A stretch of DNA of 64,000 nt from contig CADCKD010000002.1 of NCBI GenBank assembly GCA_902801985.1, forward strand, positions 124,001 to 188,000, written 5' to 3'. Positions 8,471-16,795 of the stretch are shown here, piece after piece; the first letter of the stretch is position 1; each line of letters opens with the position of its first letter. This stretch comes from an uncultured bacterium. GTDB lineage: Bacteria > Cyanobacteriota > Vampirovibrionia > Gastranaerophilales > Gastranaerophilaceae. The translations under genes and the position numbers were made by a program. Under the pieces are notes generated by a model. That model was not told the origin of the DNA, searched no databases, and saw only the letters and a list, made by a program, of their open reading frames with translations.

Positions 8471-8498
8471 ATTATATACTTTAATTATAAGGTATCAA
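8471..8498 (-). promoter_or_regulatory. Promoter of the grpE-dnaJ operon
   Basis: On the minus strand TTGATA (8493-8498) and TATAAT (8471-8476) are separated by 16 nt, upstream of the GAGGGG ribosome-binding site of grpE. It is a housekeeping-type promoter. Confidence 0.6.
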
Positions 8499-8543
8499 AT
8501 TTAATAAACAAGGAATATTTATTTTTTTTTAATGTTTAACAAA

Positions 8544-8576
8544 AAAAAGGGAAACCGCTATGGTTCCCTTTTTTTA
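8544..8576. terminator. Terminator between rpmB and grpE
   Basis: GGGAAACC and GGTTCCC (about 8549-8567) pair with a single bulged A, flanked by A and T runs. It ends the rpmB transcript on the minus strand just upstream of the grpE promoter. Confidence 0.7.
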
Positions 8577-8598
8577 TTCCTTTTTTAGCGAAAAACTA

Positions 8599-8787
8599 CT
8601 ACGCTTTTTGAACTTTTCCTGCTTTTATGCAAGATGTGCAAACTTTAATTCTCTTAGTTGTACCATTTACAATAGCTTTTACTGTTTGCAAGTTTGGTTC
8701 TTGTGTATGAACAACTTGAATATTTGAGAAAGTTCTCTTAGCTGCTTTGATAGGAGCTTTTCCGCATATTTCACAATGTTTTGCCAT
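8599..8787 (-). CDS. rpmB: 50S ribosomal protein L28
   Basis: Large-subunit ribosomal protein of 62 residues, the usual length. It begins MAKHCEICGKAPIKAAKR and ends KVCTSCIKAGKVQKA, so it is the zinc-ribbon form with two CxxC pairs (CEIC and CTSC). The ATG follows AAAAGGAAA. It is monocistronic between its own promoter and a terminator. Confidence 0.95.
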   Translation of the reverse strand: MAKHCEICGKAPIKAAKRTFSNIQVVHTQEPNLQTVKAIVNGTTKRIKVCTSCIKAGKVQKA

Positions 8788-8833
8788 AATAATTATTTCC
8801 TTTTCTAGCTAGTATTCTTACCAATGTAAATAC

Positions 8834-8861
8834 ATAATAACGTAAAAATACTTTTTTGCAA
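8834..8861 (-). promoter_or_regulatory. Promoter of rpmB
   Basis: TTGCAA (8856-8861) and TATTAT (8834-8839) on the minus strand with a 16-nt spacer, about 45 nt upstream of the rpmB start codon. Confidence 0.45.
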
Positions 8862-8915
8862 GGCACATGTTAAAAATGGTTTACAAGAATTGTATCAGTA
8901 TTTATATTATTCTGA

Positions 8916-9821
8916 TTATCTTTTTAATATACTTGCAAAAACCGCTTCCCAATATTTGGGCCTGAATAAGAACAACGGTTTATCGATAACAAAATTGAAA
9001 ATTGAGCAAATTTCATTCCAAACAATCCATCTAAATTTTTCTTTTTCAGAAATAGCCCAAGGTGTATAGGAAAGATATTTGAAATATTTTTCTTTAAAAT
9101 AACTATAAGAACCAAATTTCCAAGGTTTTTTCTTTGCAATATAATGTATGATTTTAGGATGTTTTGTAAAATTGCTCCGGCTCAAAAAACTTGATACTTG
9201 TACATTCCACAAATCATCCAAAATTTTAATCTTACCGCTTAATGTATAATTTATAATATCCTGATCACCTGCAGTTATATTATCAATATTTTCTCTTGTG
9301 TAGTCCAAAAATTTCTTTTCTATTTCATCTTGACGCATTTTTTCCAAATCAATCAACAAAACACCGGCATTTATATAGGTTTTATTTTTCCATTTAGGCT
9401 TATATTTAACCCTAATATCCATAATTCCGCCGATATAATTGTCCCCAAGATCTGCATTAAATAATTCTGCTAAAGAATCATTTACAACAACGTCACAATC
9501 CAAATATATAACACGTTCCACTTCAGTATTTAATAATTGTGATAATTTTAATCTGTAATAAGTTGCCAAGGAAACATAAGAATGAGTTGTGATTTTTTTA
9601 TAATCATCAAACTTTTCTTTATCAACCGGAATAAAATGTATACCGCAACTTTTAATTGAAACCAAACTTTTTAATTTTTGCTTATTAATATCCTCTATTC
9701 CGCCATCCAAAATATAAAAGCATAACTCCTCTTCCGGCTTTGAATTTTTAAGAATAGAAGCAATTACAACCCCCGCATAAGGAGCATAATTATTATCTGC
9801 TGATAAACAAATATTAATCAT
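8916..9821 (-). CDS. Glycosyltransferase family 8 protein
   Basis: A 301-residue retaining glycosyltransferase of the GT8 family, which includes LPS galactosyl- and glucosyltransferases. It starts with INICLSADNNYAPYAGV, carries the metal-binding DCD at residues 108-110 within RVIYLDCDVVV, has TYINAGVLLIDL near 150 and the second acidic motif TAGDQDIINY. The C-terminal HYIAKKKPW is also typical. It probably adds a hexose from a UDP-sugar during LPS or capsule synthesis. AAAGGAAT precedes the start. It appears to be a single gene. Confidence 0.88.
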   Translation of the reverse strand: MINICLSADNNYAPYAGVVIASILKNSKPEEELCFYILDGGIEDINKQKLKSLVSIKSCGIHFIPVDKEKFDDYKKITTHSYVSLATYYRLKLSQLLNTEVERVIYLDCDVVVNDSLAELFNADLGDNYIGGIMDIRVKYKPKWKNKTYINAGVLLIDLEKMRQDEIEKKFLDYTRENIDNITAGDQDIINYTLSGKIKILDDLWNVQVSSFLSRSNFTKHPKIIHYIAKKKPWKFGSYSYFKEKYFKYLSYTPWAISEKEKFRWIVWNEICSIFNFVIDKPLFLFRPKYWEAVFASILKR

Positions 9822-9881
9822 TCCAAATATTCCTTTTGTGCTTTTTTGATACTACAACAAAAGTAATATTTTTCAAATATA

Positions 9882-10280
9882 TTAATAATAATAAGTTACA
9901 CCACCATATGTACGGGTTTTTGCAGGGGTATGTATATTATAATTCTTGCTCAATCTTGAAATACTTTTTCCTGTTGATATAGTATAACGATTATTACTGC
10001 TATCGGTAATTGATTCATTTACGCCAACATATGGGCCAACATGACCATTATTAAAACCATATCCGACATAAGGAACAGGTCGGTGTATTCTTGGGTGATG
10101 ATGATGATAATGTCTGCGATTTGCAGAATACTGCGCAGCTTGCGCCATTGACATTGGACGTCCGGCACCATACGTAACACTTACCGGCTGTCCTGCATTA
10201 TTATAACGCACACTCACCGTAGCATTCGCACTCATACATGTAAAGAAAAATACCGCCAATATTAGTAATAATTTTTTCAT
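9882..10280 (-). CDS. Small secreted His-rich protein, function unknown
   Basis: A 132-residue protein with a signal peptide (MKKLLLILAVFFFTCMSANA), followed by a low-complexity, Tyr/Gly/Asn-rich mature part. Residues 55-68 form a basic His cluster (RRHYHHHHPRIHR) that could bind metal or be surface-exposed. The C-terminus TRTYGGVTYYY is aromatic. I do not recognise the family. AAAGGTG precedes the start. Confidence 0.6.
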   Translation of the reverse strand: MKKLLLILAVFFFTCMSANATVSVRYNNAGQPVSVTYGAGRPMSMAQAAQYSANRRHYHHHHPRIHRPVPYVGYGFNNGHVGPYVGVNESITDSSNNRYTISTGKSISRLSKNYNIHTPAKTRTYGGVTYYY

Positions 10281-10373
10281 AATACACCTTTAACCCTTTA
10301 CTACGTTTTTATAATACATCTTTTATAAAATTTTTGCTACAATTATAGTATAAATTTTACCATTCTTTACAAT

Positions 10374-11114
10374 TTAGCATAATTTTAAAAGAGCATTATG
10401 ACGCTTTGTAGTTTTGTTCTCATTTCGGTACGAGAAGAATAAATCATTATTGCAGCATGTACAATAAGTACAAACATCAATATTTTGGCTGGGTATACCT
10501 GTTTCTAAAAATTGTTGTTTATTTATATTTTTCAAATCTACAAATATCTGATTATTTTTTATTTCATATAAATTTTCAAAATTTTTAACGGTATTTTTTA
10601 ATTTTTGAAAAACATCTTCTTGAACGTTATAGCAAGTTTTGCATATAGCAGGGCCTATTAGAATTTTAATATTTTCAAGCTGCGAATTAAAATCTTTTAC
10701 AAGTTTTTCAATAGTTAAAACACCTATTTTTTGTTCTGTTCCGCGCCAACCGGCATGAGAAACCGCACCGATATTTTGTTTTTCATCATAAAAAATTAAA
10801 GGGGTACAATCCGCAAAATTCAAAAATATAGCTAATTTTGAATCTGTTAAAATAAGACCGTCAGTATCTGGGTATGATTGACCTTTTTGCGCAATTGCAA
10901 TATTGCTGCTGTGGGTTTGAACGGGTGTTATCAAATTTTCTGGCGGTATATTTAAGTATTCACAGACACTTGCGCGATTTTCGCTTACTATTTGAGGCTG
11001 TTTCTCATCTTTTGTAAGTAAAAAAGAATCACGTGTTGTGAAAAATGCCTGCGCAGACTGTATTAAATCGGATTTTAATATTCTTTTGTTTTGTATATTT
11101 GCAATGTGGAACAT
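10374..11114 (-). CDS. YfiH/LACC1-family purine nucleoside phosphorylase-like enzyme
   Basis: Member of the multicopper-polyphenol-oxidase-named family (COG1496). Bacterial members have been shown to act as purine nucleoside phosphorylase/adenosine deaminase or, for YfiH, as a peptidoglycan-editing enzyme (PgeF). The zinc-binding His-Cys-His set is present: THSSN near residue 68, NFADCTPLIF near 105 and VSHAGWRGT near 122, followed by GPAICKTCYNVQEDV. Length 246 is normal. The small GIY-YIG element has its end 26 nt upstream of the start. Confidence 0.88.
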   Translation of the reverse strand: MFHIANIQNKRILKSDLIQSAQAFFTTRDSFLLTKDEKQPQIVSENRASVCEYLNIPPENLITPVQTHSSNIAIAQKGQSYPDTDGLILTDSKLAIFLNFADCTPLIFYDEKQNIGAVSHAGWRGTEQKIGVLTIEKLVKDFNSQLENIKILIGPAICKTCYNVQEDVFQKLKNTVKNFENLYEIKNNQIFVDLKNINKQQFLETGIPSQNIDVCTYCTCCNNDLFFSYRNENKTTKRHNALLKLC

Positions 11115-11140
11115 AGTTTTTTAGTCTTTCTTTTGTTTTA

Positions 11141-11171
11141 TGGGAGACCCTGAAACTAGTTCAGGGTGACA
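11141..11171 (+). repeat. Left terminal palindromic repeat of the GIY-YIG element
   Basis: Begins TGGGAGACCCTGAA and ends TTCAGGGTGACA. It forms a hairpin with stem ACCCTGAA/TTCAGGGT. It resembles the REP-like GTCATCCTGAACTTGTTTCA sequences that are scattered in many bacterial genomes. Confidence 0.75.
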
Positions 11172-11177
11172 TTATTT

Positions 11178-11477
11178 TTATTTGATAATTAAACCAATCT
11201 CAGAAGATAAATCTTTAAAATCTGGATTTATTGTTTTTATTAAGTTCGATTTCCATTCAGAATGCCAGTTTTTTAATTGTTTTTCTCTGTTTAAAGCATC
11301 TTCAATATTATTTGTTATTTCAAAATAAACAAGTTTATTTATTTTGTATTTTTTTGTAAAGCCGTCATTTTGCATATTTTTATGTTCAGCAACTCTACGA
11401 TATAAATCATTTGTAACACCAATATAAAAAACACTATTATGAATATTTGTCATTATATAAACGAAATAATTTTTCAT
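11178..11477 (-). CDS. GIY-YIG domain endonuclease (UPF0213/YhbQ-like)
   Basis: A 99-residue single-domain protein. FVYIMTN near the N-terminus and VFYIGVTNDLYRRVAEH give the GIY and YIG strands (YIG at residues 18-20) and the catalytic Arg region; NREKQLKNW carries the metal-binding Glu. The family has nuclease fold and suspected DNA-processing roles but mostly no assigned function. The ribosome-binding sequence AGGATG lies inside the right palindromic repeat, so folding of that repeat could mask it. Because it is the sole gene between the inverted repeats, it is a candidate for mobilising them. Confidence 0.85.
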   Translation of the reverse strand: MKNYFVYIMTNIHNSVFYIGVTNDLYRRVAEHKNMQNDGFTKKYKINKLVYFEITNNIEDALNREKQLKNWHSEWKSNLIKTINPDFKDLSSEIGLIIK

Positions 11478-11482
11478 TTTTT

Positions 11483-11513
11483 TGTCATCCTGAACTTGTT
11501 TCAGGATCTCCCA
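11483..11513 (-). repeat. Right terminal palindromic repeat of the GIY-YIG element
   Basis: Inverted copy of the left end, reading TGTCATCCTGAACTTG onward and ending TCTCCCA. It forms a hairpin with stem ATCCTGAA/TTCAGGAT, and its inner edge supplies the ribosome-binding site of the GIY-YIG gene. Confidence 0.75.
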
Positions 11514-11523
11514 TTTTACAAAT

Positions 11524-13101
11524 TTAATTTTCTTTTTTTACGCTTACACTCTTTTTAAACATGAATAACAACGGAATTAAAACAAAACAAAGAACACCGA
11601 AAATTCTGAACGAATCCATAAAAGCCCAAAGAGTTGATTGTTTAAGTAAAACTCCATATTGTGAATACTGTGCCATATACTGTGCCATATCAACGCTTGT
11701 GTATTGACTGAGTGCTGCTGTTGTTGCCTGAACTCTTTCTGCATAAACAGGATTTAAATCACTCAACTTGCCAACCATCATATATTGATGAGCCTGTGCA
11801 AATCTAGTTAAAAATGTTGCAACAAGTGATGTTCCTATTGCACCACCAATATTTTTAAATAAATTCTGCAAGCCGGAAGCATTTGTCATTTGTTGGTTTG
11901 ACAATGTTTCCATTGACAAATTTATAATAGGAATCATTGAAAGTCCCATTCCCATACCCATCAAATAATTTGGTATCATAATATTTATTGTTGCAATTTG
12001 TAAGTTTAAAGACCCAAAGAATAAGCCCGCAGCACCAATAAGTGAAAGACCTGCAATAACCATTTTTCTTTTATCTACTCTATCTGCAATAAATGCACAA
12101 ACTATCATAGCTGTTAAACTTCCCAAACCGCGAGGCATCATGGATAATCCGCTTAAAAATGCCGTATAACCCATCATACTTTGTAAAAATTGAGGTAAAA
12201 TTGCAATAGATGAATACAATACAGACATCATAACAACTTGAATAAATGTACCAATTAAAAATTCTTTATTCTTAAAAACAGTGATATCTACAAGAGTATT
12301 TTTTCTATATATTTGTGAAATAAAAAATCCTATCGCTGCAAGACAAGAAATTGTGAATATCCAGCAAATCCAAGTAGCATTGAACCAGTCGGCATTATTA
12401 CCTTTGTCAAAAAAGACTTGCAAACAAATCAGCCAAAATGTTAATAAACCAAATCCCAGCCAATCCATCTTAACCCCTTTTTGACGTTGGGCATAAGGAG
12501 GATTATAAAGCAGATTTTTAGCCATAAATGATGCCACACAACCTAACGGAACGTTTATAAAAAATACCCAAGGCCAAGTCCAATTATCTGTAATCCAGCC
12601 GCCTAGCATTGGACCGACAATAGGAGCAATAATTACGCCCATCCCAAACATGGCCATTGCCGTACCTCTGCGCTCTTTCGGAAAACTTTCCATCATTATT
12701 GCTTGAGAAAGAGGAACCAATCCGCCACCGCCAGCTCCTTGCAATACCCTGTAAAATACCATTTGTCCCAATGTTTTGGCCGTTCCGCAAAGAAACGATG
12801 CTATTGTAAACAATAAAATACTTATTACATAAAAATTCTTTCTGCCAAAAAATTTTGAAAAGAAATCAACAGACGGAATAATTATACCGGAAGCAATAAG
12901 ATAACTTGTTAAAATCCAAATACTTTCATCTCTTGTTGCTGAAAAACTTCCTGCCATATGCGGCAGCGCAACGTTTGCAATTGTCCCGTCCATAACGAAC
13001 ACAAAGCAAGCCAAAAGCACCGGTGCACAAGAAAGCCACGGATTTTTCGGCAAATATTTATTTTCATCATCATCTTCTATTGACTGTACTTGAGTTGACA
13101 T
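11524..13101 (-). CDS. emrB: EmrB/QacA-family MFS drug exporter (DHA2, 14 TM)
   Basis: Inner-membrane proton-driven exporter of 525 residues with the DHA2 pattern of about 14 membrane segments. The family motif near residue 40 is FVMDGTIANVALPHMAG and motif C is GPMLGGWITDNWTWPWVFF. It works with the EmrA-type fusion protein encoded just upstream and, presumably, with the divergent TolC-like channel, to expel hydrophobic toxicants across both membranes. It starts 17 nt after emrA stops. The GIY-YIG element begins 10 nt past its stop codon. Confidence 0.92.
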   Translation of the reverse strand: MSTQVQSIEDDDENKYLPKNPWLSCAPVLLACFVFVMDGTIANVALPHMAGSFSATRDESIWILTSYLIASGIIIPSVDFFSKFFGRKNFYVISILLFTIASFLCGTAKTLGQMVFYRVLQGAGGGGLVPLSQAIMMESFPKERRGTAMAMFGMGVIIAPIVGPMLGGWITDNWTWPWVFFINVPLGCVASFMAKNLLYNPPYAQRQKGVKMDWLGFGLLTFWLICLQVFFDKGNNADWFNATWICWIFTISCLAAIGFFISQIYRKNTLVDITVFKNKEFLIGTFIQVVMMSVLYSSIAILPQFLQSMMGYTAFLSGLSMMPRGLGSLTAMIVCAFIADRVDKRKMVIAGLSLIGAAGLFFGSLNLQIATINIMIPNYLMGMGMGLSMIPIINLSMETLSNQQMTNASGLQNLFKNIGGAIGTSLVATFLTRFAQAHQYMMVGKLSDLNPVYAERVQATTAALSQYTSVDMAQYMAQYSQYGVLLKQSTLWAFMDSFRIFGVLCFVLIPLLFMFKKSVSVKKEN

Positions 13102-13118
13102 AATATTTTTTACTTATC

Positions 13119-14135
13119 CTATTTTACTTTAACTTTTGGTACAACTGACATACCCGGAACAATATTATATTCTTCAGGATCAATTTTTTCTGTAAAAATA
13201 ATTTTTACAGGTATTCTTTGTACAATTTTAACAAAGGAACCTACTGCATTTTCAGGTGGGAAAAGACTTGATTTTGCACCTGAAGCTCTTTGTATACTGT
13301 CAATTTCACCCTTGAATATTTTATTTGGATAAGTATCAATTTTTATATCAACTTTTTGACCTTTTTTCATATGTCTTAATTGATTTTCTTTGAAATTTGC
13401 GACAACCCAAACTTTTTCAGGAACCAACGTAAATAATGGTGTTCCAACATTTACATACATACCTTTTTCAACTCTGCGTGAAGAAACTGTTCCTGTTTGA
13501 GGTGCATATATTTTTGTATATGATAAATCAAGTGTTGCTTTATCTTTTGCAGCTTTTGCTGTCATTAAATTAGCATCTGCAACTGTTTTTCCGTTTTTAT
13601 CAGAAAACAATGCTTGTTGTGCTTGAGTTAAGCCCGCTTTTGCACTATCATATTTAACTTGAGCAGCATCTAAAGTTTGTTTTGAAACAGCACCTTGTTC
13701 GTAAAGATTTTGATATCTTTCCAAATCTTTTTGAGCAAGAGTAATATTAGATTGTGATGCAACTAAATTTGCTTTTGCATTTTCTTGATCGAATTTAATT
13801 TTTTCATAATTTGCATCAGCTTGTGCAAGTTTTACCCTATAATCCGCATCATCAATGATTGCAACCAAATCTCCGGCATTTACATGTTGGTTATCTGTAA
13901 CATAAACTTCTTCTATTTGGCCGGAAACTTTTGGCGCAACACTAACCATTGTTGTTTCAACATAAGCATCGTCTGTTGAAACGTATTGCATCTCATTAAT
14001 AAAATATGCTCCCGCAAGAATAAGTAATATAACTACAAGTATAAATGTTATTGTTCTTTTTATCCCCTTTGGTTTTTGTTTTTGTTCTTTTTCTTCAACA
14101 ACTTCTGCTGTTTGCTTTTTTTCTTTTTCTGCCAT
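13119..14135 (-). CDS. emrA: EmrA/HlyD-family membrane fusion protein
   Basis: Periplasmic adaptor of 338 residues. A basic N-terminus leads into one membrane segment (about residues 28-46, TITFILVVILLILAGAYF), then the biotinyl-lipoyl half VAPKVSGQIEEVYVTDNQHV, an alpha-helical hairpin at about 95-200, the second lipoyl half IYAPQTGTVSSRRVEKG and a beta-barrel. It links EmrB to an outer-membrane channel. It lies between marR (13 nt) and emrB (17 nt) in one operon. Confidence 0.93.
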   Translation of the reverse strand: MAEKEKKQTAEVVEEKEQKQKPKGIKRTITFILVVILLILAGAYFINEMQYVSTDDAYVETTMVSVAPKVSGQIEEVYVTDNQHVNAGDLVAIIDDADYRVKLAQADANYEKIKFDQENAKANLVASQSNITLAQKDLERYQNLYEQGAVSKQTLDAAQVKYDSAKAGLTQAQQALFSDKNGKTVADANLMTAKAAKDKATLDLSYTKIYAPQTGTVSSRRVEKGMYVNVGTPLFTLVPEKVWVVANFKENQLRHMKKGQKVDIKIDTYPNKIFKGEIDSIQRASGAKSSLFPPENAVGSFVKIVQRIPVKIIFTEKIDPEEYNIVPGMSVVPKVKVK

Positions 14136-14148
14136 GTTTCAACCTCTT

Positions 14149-14616
14149 TTATATATTCATTTCTACTTCTTTTTCCAAGCCTTGTTTAAACATTTGGATA
14201 CTATGTTCCAAATTATCCCTTTCTTCATCAGACAATACTTGAGGAAGATTTGCAAGATATTCTCTTAATATTTTTAAAGCCTTTTCAAGTATTTCATTTC
14301 CCTCTTTAGTTAATTTCATTTTTCTGACGAGTCTGTTATTCTTTGTATCAGCAAATCTTGTAATAAAACCTCTTTCATCCAAAGAATTCAAAATTCTACC
14401 CGTTGAAGGTCTATCTTTTAAAATTAATTTTGCTAAATCTCTCTGACAAATTTCACCATATAATGAAATTGTATCAAGAGTTGCAAATTCATCCAAAGTT
14501 AAAGGCAAGCGCAACTTTTCAAATATTTGAGTCCCTAAATGTCTGCAATATTTTGCCGTCTGTTCAATCTTATAATAAACTGTATTTATATAATGTGTTT
14601 CTTCTGATATTTTCAT
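14149..14616 (-). CDS. MarR-family transcriptional regulator
   Basis: A 155-residue winged-helix regulator. The recognition region is CQRDLAKLILKDRPSTGRILNS truncated at its ends, followed by the wing around DTKNNRLVRKMKLTKEG, as in MarR proteins that sense phenolics and hydrophobic drugs. It is the first gene of marR-emrA-emrB and faces a tolC-like gene. A perfect palindrome lies between the two, so autorepression and control of the pump are likely (inference). Confidence 0.9.
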   Translation of the reverse strand: MKISEETHYINTVYYKIEQTAKYCRHLGTQIFEKLRLPLTLDEFATLDTISLYGEICQRDLAKLILKDRPSTGRILNSLDERGFITRFADTKNNRLVRKMKLTKEGNEILEKALKILREYLANLPQVLSDEERDNLEHSIQMFKQGLEKEVEMNI

Positions 14617-14642
14617 ATTTTTATTTATGTTGTAAAATTAAT

Positions 14643-14660
14643 TTGTTGCATTTGCAACAA
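14643..14660. promoter_or_regulatory. MarR operator palindrome
   Basis: TTGTTGCA-TT-TGCAACAA is a perfect inverted repeat with 8-bp arms, 27 nt from the marR start. It covers the likely -35 region of the tolC-like gene, so bound MarR could block both directions. A half-like TTGCAAGAA occurs near 14688. Confidence 0.7.
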
Positions 14661-14674
14661 TAATATGTTATCAT
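14646..14674 (+). promoter_or_regulatory. Promoter of the tolC-like gene
   Basis: TTGCAT (14646-14651) and TATCAT (14669-14674) with a 17-nt spacer; the -35 box lies inside the palindrome. Confidence 0.45.
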
Positions 14675-14722
14675 ACTGTTATACAAATTGCAAGAATTAT
14701 ATTTTTAAGAGGATATAAAACA

Positions 14723-16126
14723 TTGAAAAAGATTATAACAACTTTACTTTTAGCCGGATTTATTATTGCAGATGTTTCACCGTTAGCGGCTTTTGCTATA
14801 GGAAGTAAAACAAAAGCAAATGAACCTAAAAAAGTTTCTATAATGAAATCTCATAAGCTTAGACAAAAAAGCGATGAGTTTAAATATGAATACATAAACT
14901 ATGAATGGTGGAACAACTTTAATGATCCGATTTTAACAGGATACATTGACCGAGCAATAAAGAATAATTATTCGCTAAAAATGGCAACCATAGCGGTTGA
15001 TGAATACTATCAAGCAATAAAAATTCAATTTGCAAACGAGCTGCCGCAAGCCGGTACCGCTTTTTCTCCGGCTTATGTAAAAAATTCCGGATTTAATGAA
15101 GGGGATTGGACATTTGCCATGCCTGCAATAGTTAATTATGAAGCAGATATTTTCTTAAAAAATCACGACAAAACTAAATCTGTAAAAAAAGAATATGAAG
15201 GATCTTTGCAAGATGAAAGAGCCGCATATATAGGCATTGCATCCGCAGTTGGCTCTGTATATTTGAATATTATAAAACTTGACAAAATGATTTCTTTGCA
15301 AGAAGAAATTGTTAAAGACAGAAAAATTATTTATGATTTGTTTTTGGCAAGAAATAAAGAAGGTTTAACTTCAACTGCTGATACCGTAAAAGCAAATAAA
15401 TCATATATTTCAGGACAAACAGCATTAACCGAATACAAAAAACAAAGAAACATTCTGCTTAATCAACTATGCGTTTTAATTGGTGAAAACCCTAATAAAG
15501 CAGACACAATTTCCAGAGCATCATATGACGAGTTGGATTTTAGCGGAATTATACCGGAAGAAATTGCTTCAGAAGTCATTTCACAGCGTCCTGATTATAT
15601 CAAAGCGGAAAAAATGATTGAAAAAGCCGGTATTGATGTTCGTGTAGCTAAAAAAGAATTTTTGCCGTCAATAAATTTGACCGGTGTAGCATTGTTCCTT
15701 GCAGGTGATATCGGAAGTTTGTGGACGACCAAGAATGCACTTGCAGCTTTGGCAAGCGGAGTAACCCTACCGTTATTTACAGGCGGAAAGAGAATGGCTA
15801 ATTTAAAACTTAAAAAAGATGAGTATGAAAGAGTTTTAAATAATTATTATCAAACAAACCTGACAGCTATTCAGGAAGTAAATGATTCTTTGACCACAAT
15901 AAAGCACGACAGCCAAAAATTTACGGATACAAAAACCCAAGCGAAATTGGAAAGAGAAAATTATGGTTATAACGAAGCAAGTTACAAACAAGGAGTTCTT
16001 TCCAAACTTGATTTAATCCAGCTTAAAGAAGCTGTTCTTTCTACTGACAAAATTGTAGCAGACCAAAAGATTAATTGTTTGGTTGACTATATTAGTTTGT
16101 ATAAAGCAGTAGGAAGCCAATTATAA
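14723..16126 (+). CDS. TolC/NodT-type outer-membrane efflux channel
   Basis: A 467-residue outer-membrane efflux protein. After a signal peptide (about residues 1-26) come YEWWNNFNDPILTGYIDRAI, the typical N-terminal motif, and two OEP repeats of long helices with ASAVGSVYLNIIKLDKMISL and SQRPDYIKAEKMIEKAG. No lipobox Cys follows the signal peptide, unlike NodT lipoproteins. The start is TTG, supported by AAGAGGAT 10 nt upstream. Divergent from marR-emrA-emrB, it completes a tripartite pump. Confidence 0.9.
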   Translation: MKKIITTLLLAGFIIADVSPLAAFAIGSKTKANEPKKVSIMKSHKLRQKSDEFKYEYINYEWWNNFNDPILTGYIDRAIKNNYSLKMATIAVDEYYQAIKIQFANELPQAGTAFSPAYVKNSGFNEGDWTFAMPAIVNYEADIFLKNHDKTKSVKKEYEGSLQDERAAYIGIASAVGSVYLNIIKLDKMISLQEEIVKDRKIIYDLFLARNKEGLTSTADTVKANKSYISGQTALTEYKKQRNILLNQLCVLIGENPNKADTISRASYDELDFSGIIPEEIASEVISQRPDYIKAEKMIEKAGIDVRVAKKEFLPSINLTGVALFLAGDIGSLWTTKNALAALASGVTLPLFTGGKRMANLKLKKDEYERVLNNYYQTNLTAIQEVNDSLTTIKHDSQKFTDTKTQAKLERENYGYNEASYKQGVLSKLDLIQLKEAVLSTDKIVADQKINCLVDYISLYKAVGSQL

Positions 16127-16156
16127 GTTTTTCATAATTCAAATCTTATGTTTGAA

Positions 16157-16185
16157 CCGGAGATACTCCTCTCCGGCTTTTTTTT
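16157..16185 (+). terminator. Terminator after the tolC-like gene
   Basis: CCGGAGA (16157-16163) pairs with TCTCCGG (16170-16176) around a 6-nt loop and is followed by a long T run. Confidence 0.85.
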
Positions 16186-16195
16186 GCAAATTAAA

Positions 16196-16735
16196 CTATA
16201 CAGCTTTTCCCATATCAAAAGCCTGCTGCATATACACAGTAGAATCAACCTCTCCCTTTTGCCATACTCCACCGGCAAATAAACATCCTTTTTCTTCCGG
16301 ATTTTCAAGGCAAGCCATAAGCCCTTTAAATTCACCAAGGGCAAATTGAACAGCACTTTGAGAAACATCTGCCGCCGTTAAGATGTAATAAAATTCTTTA
16401 TTTTTAAGATGCGTATATCTGGCACACATTCTATCAATAAATGTTTTCATTTGACCGCATATCGAATAAAAATATATAGGTGAAGCAAAAACAATTACAT
16501 CTGCTTCCTGCATTTTGTCCAAAATTTCAGACATATCATCTTTTTGTGAACAAGCAGTATAATCGTTTGTATTACAAAAACCACAACCACTGCAATGATT
16601 TATTTTTTTGTCCCTTAAAAAGATTTTTTCTGCAATATTACCTGCAGACTTAGCCCCTTCAACAAATTTGTCACATAATGTGTCTGAATTCGCACCCTTT
16701 CTTGGAGATGACGAAATAACTAATACTTTTTTCAT
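16196..16735 (-). CDS. NADPH-dependent FMN reductase / flavodoxin-fold protein
   Basis: A 179-residue flavoprotein of the multimeric flavodoxin group (COG0655). The FMN phosphate loop is ISSSPRKGANSD, and ASPIYFYSICGQMKTFIDR is the conserved strand-helix that contacts the isoalloxazine. HCSGCGFCN near residue 50 is the Cys cluster seen in iron-sulfur flavoproteins, though with fewer Cys than classical Isf proteins. Probably a cytoplasmic electron-transfer or quinone/azo reductase. AAGGAG precedes the start. It converges with the efflux channel gene. Confidence 0.85.
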   Translation of the reverse strand: MKKVLVISSSPRKGANSDTLCDKFVEGAKSAGNIAEKIFLRDKKINHCSGCGFCNTNDYTACSQKDDMSEILDKMQEADVIVFASPIYFYSICGQMKTFIDRMCARYTHLKNKEFYYILTAADVSQSAVQFALGEFKGLMACLENPEEKGCLFAGGVWQKGEVDSTVYMQQAFDMGKAV

Positions 16736-16795
16736 TTTCTTTCTCCTTATTCTACAAATATATTAAACACCCTAAAAATAAAATTTGACAAATAT

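Larger units (their letters stand above)
11141..11513. mobile_element. Small GIY-YIG element with folded terminal inverted repeats
   Basis: A 373-bp unit with 31-bp terminal inverted repeats at 11141-11171 and 11483-11513 that match at 28 of 31 positions. Each end is itself an imperfect palindrome around CCTGAA...TTCAGG. The outer stem pair is C-G in the left copy and T-A in the right, a compensatory change. The unit is flanked by TTTTA on both sides (11136-11140 and 11514-11518), a possible target duplication that could also be chance in AT-rich DNA. The only gene inside is a GIY-YIG nuclease. It sits between yfiH and emrB without breaking either. Confidence 0.6.
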
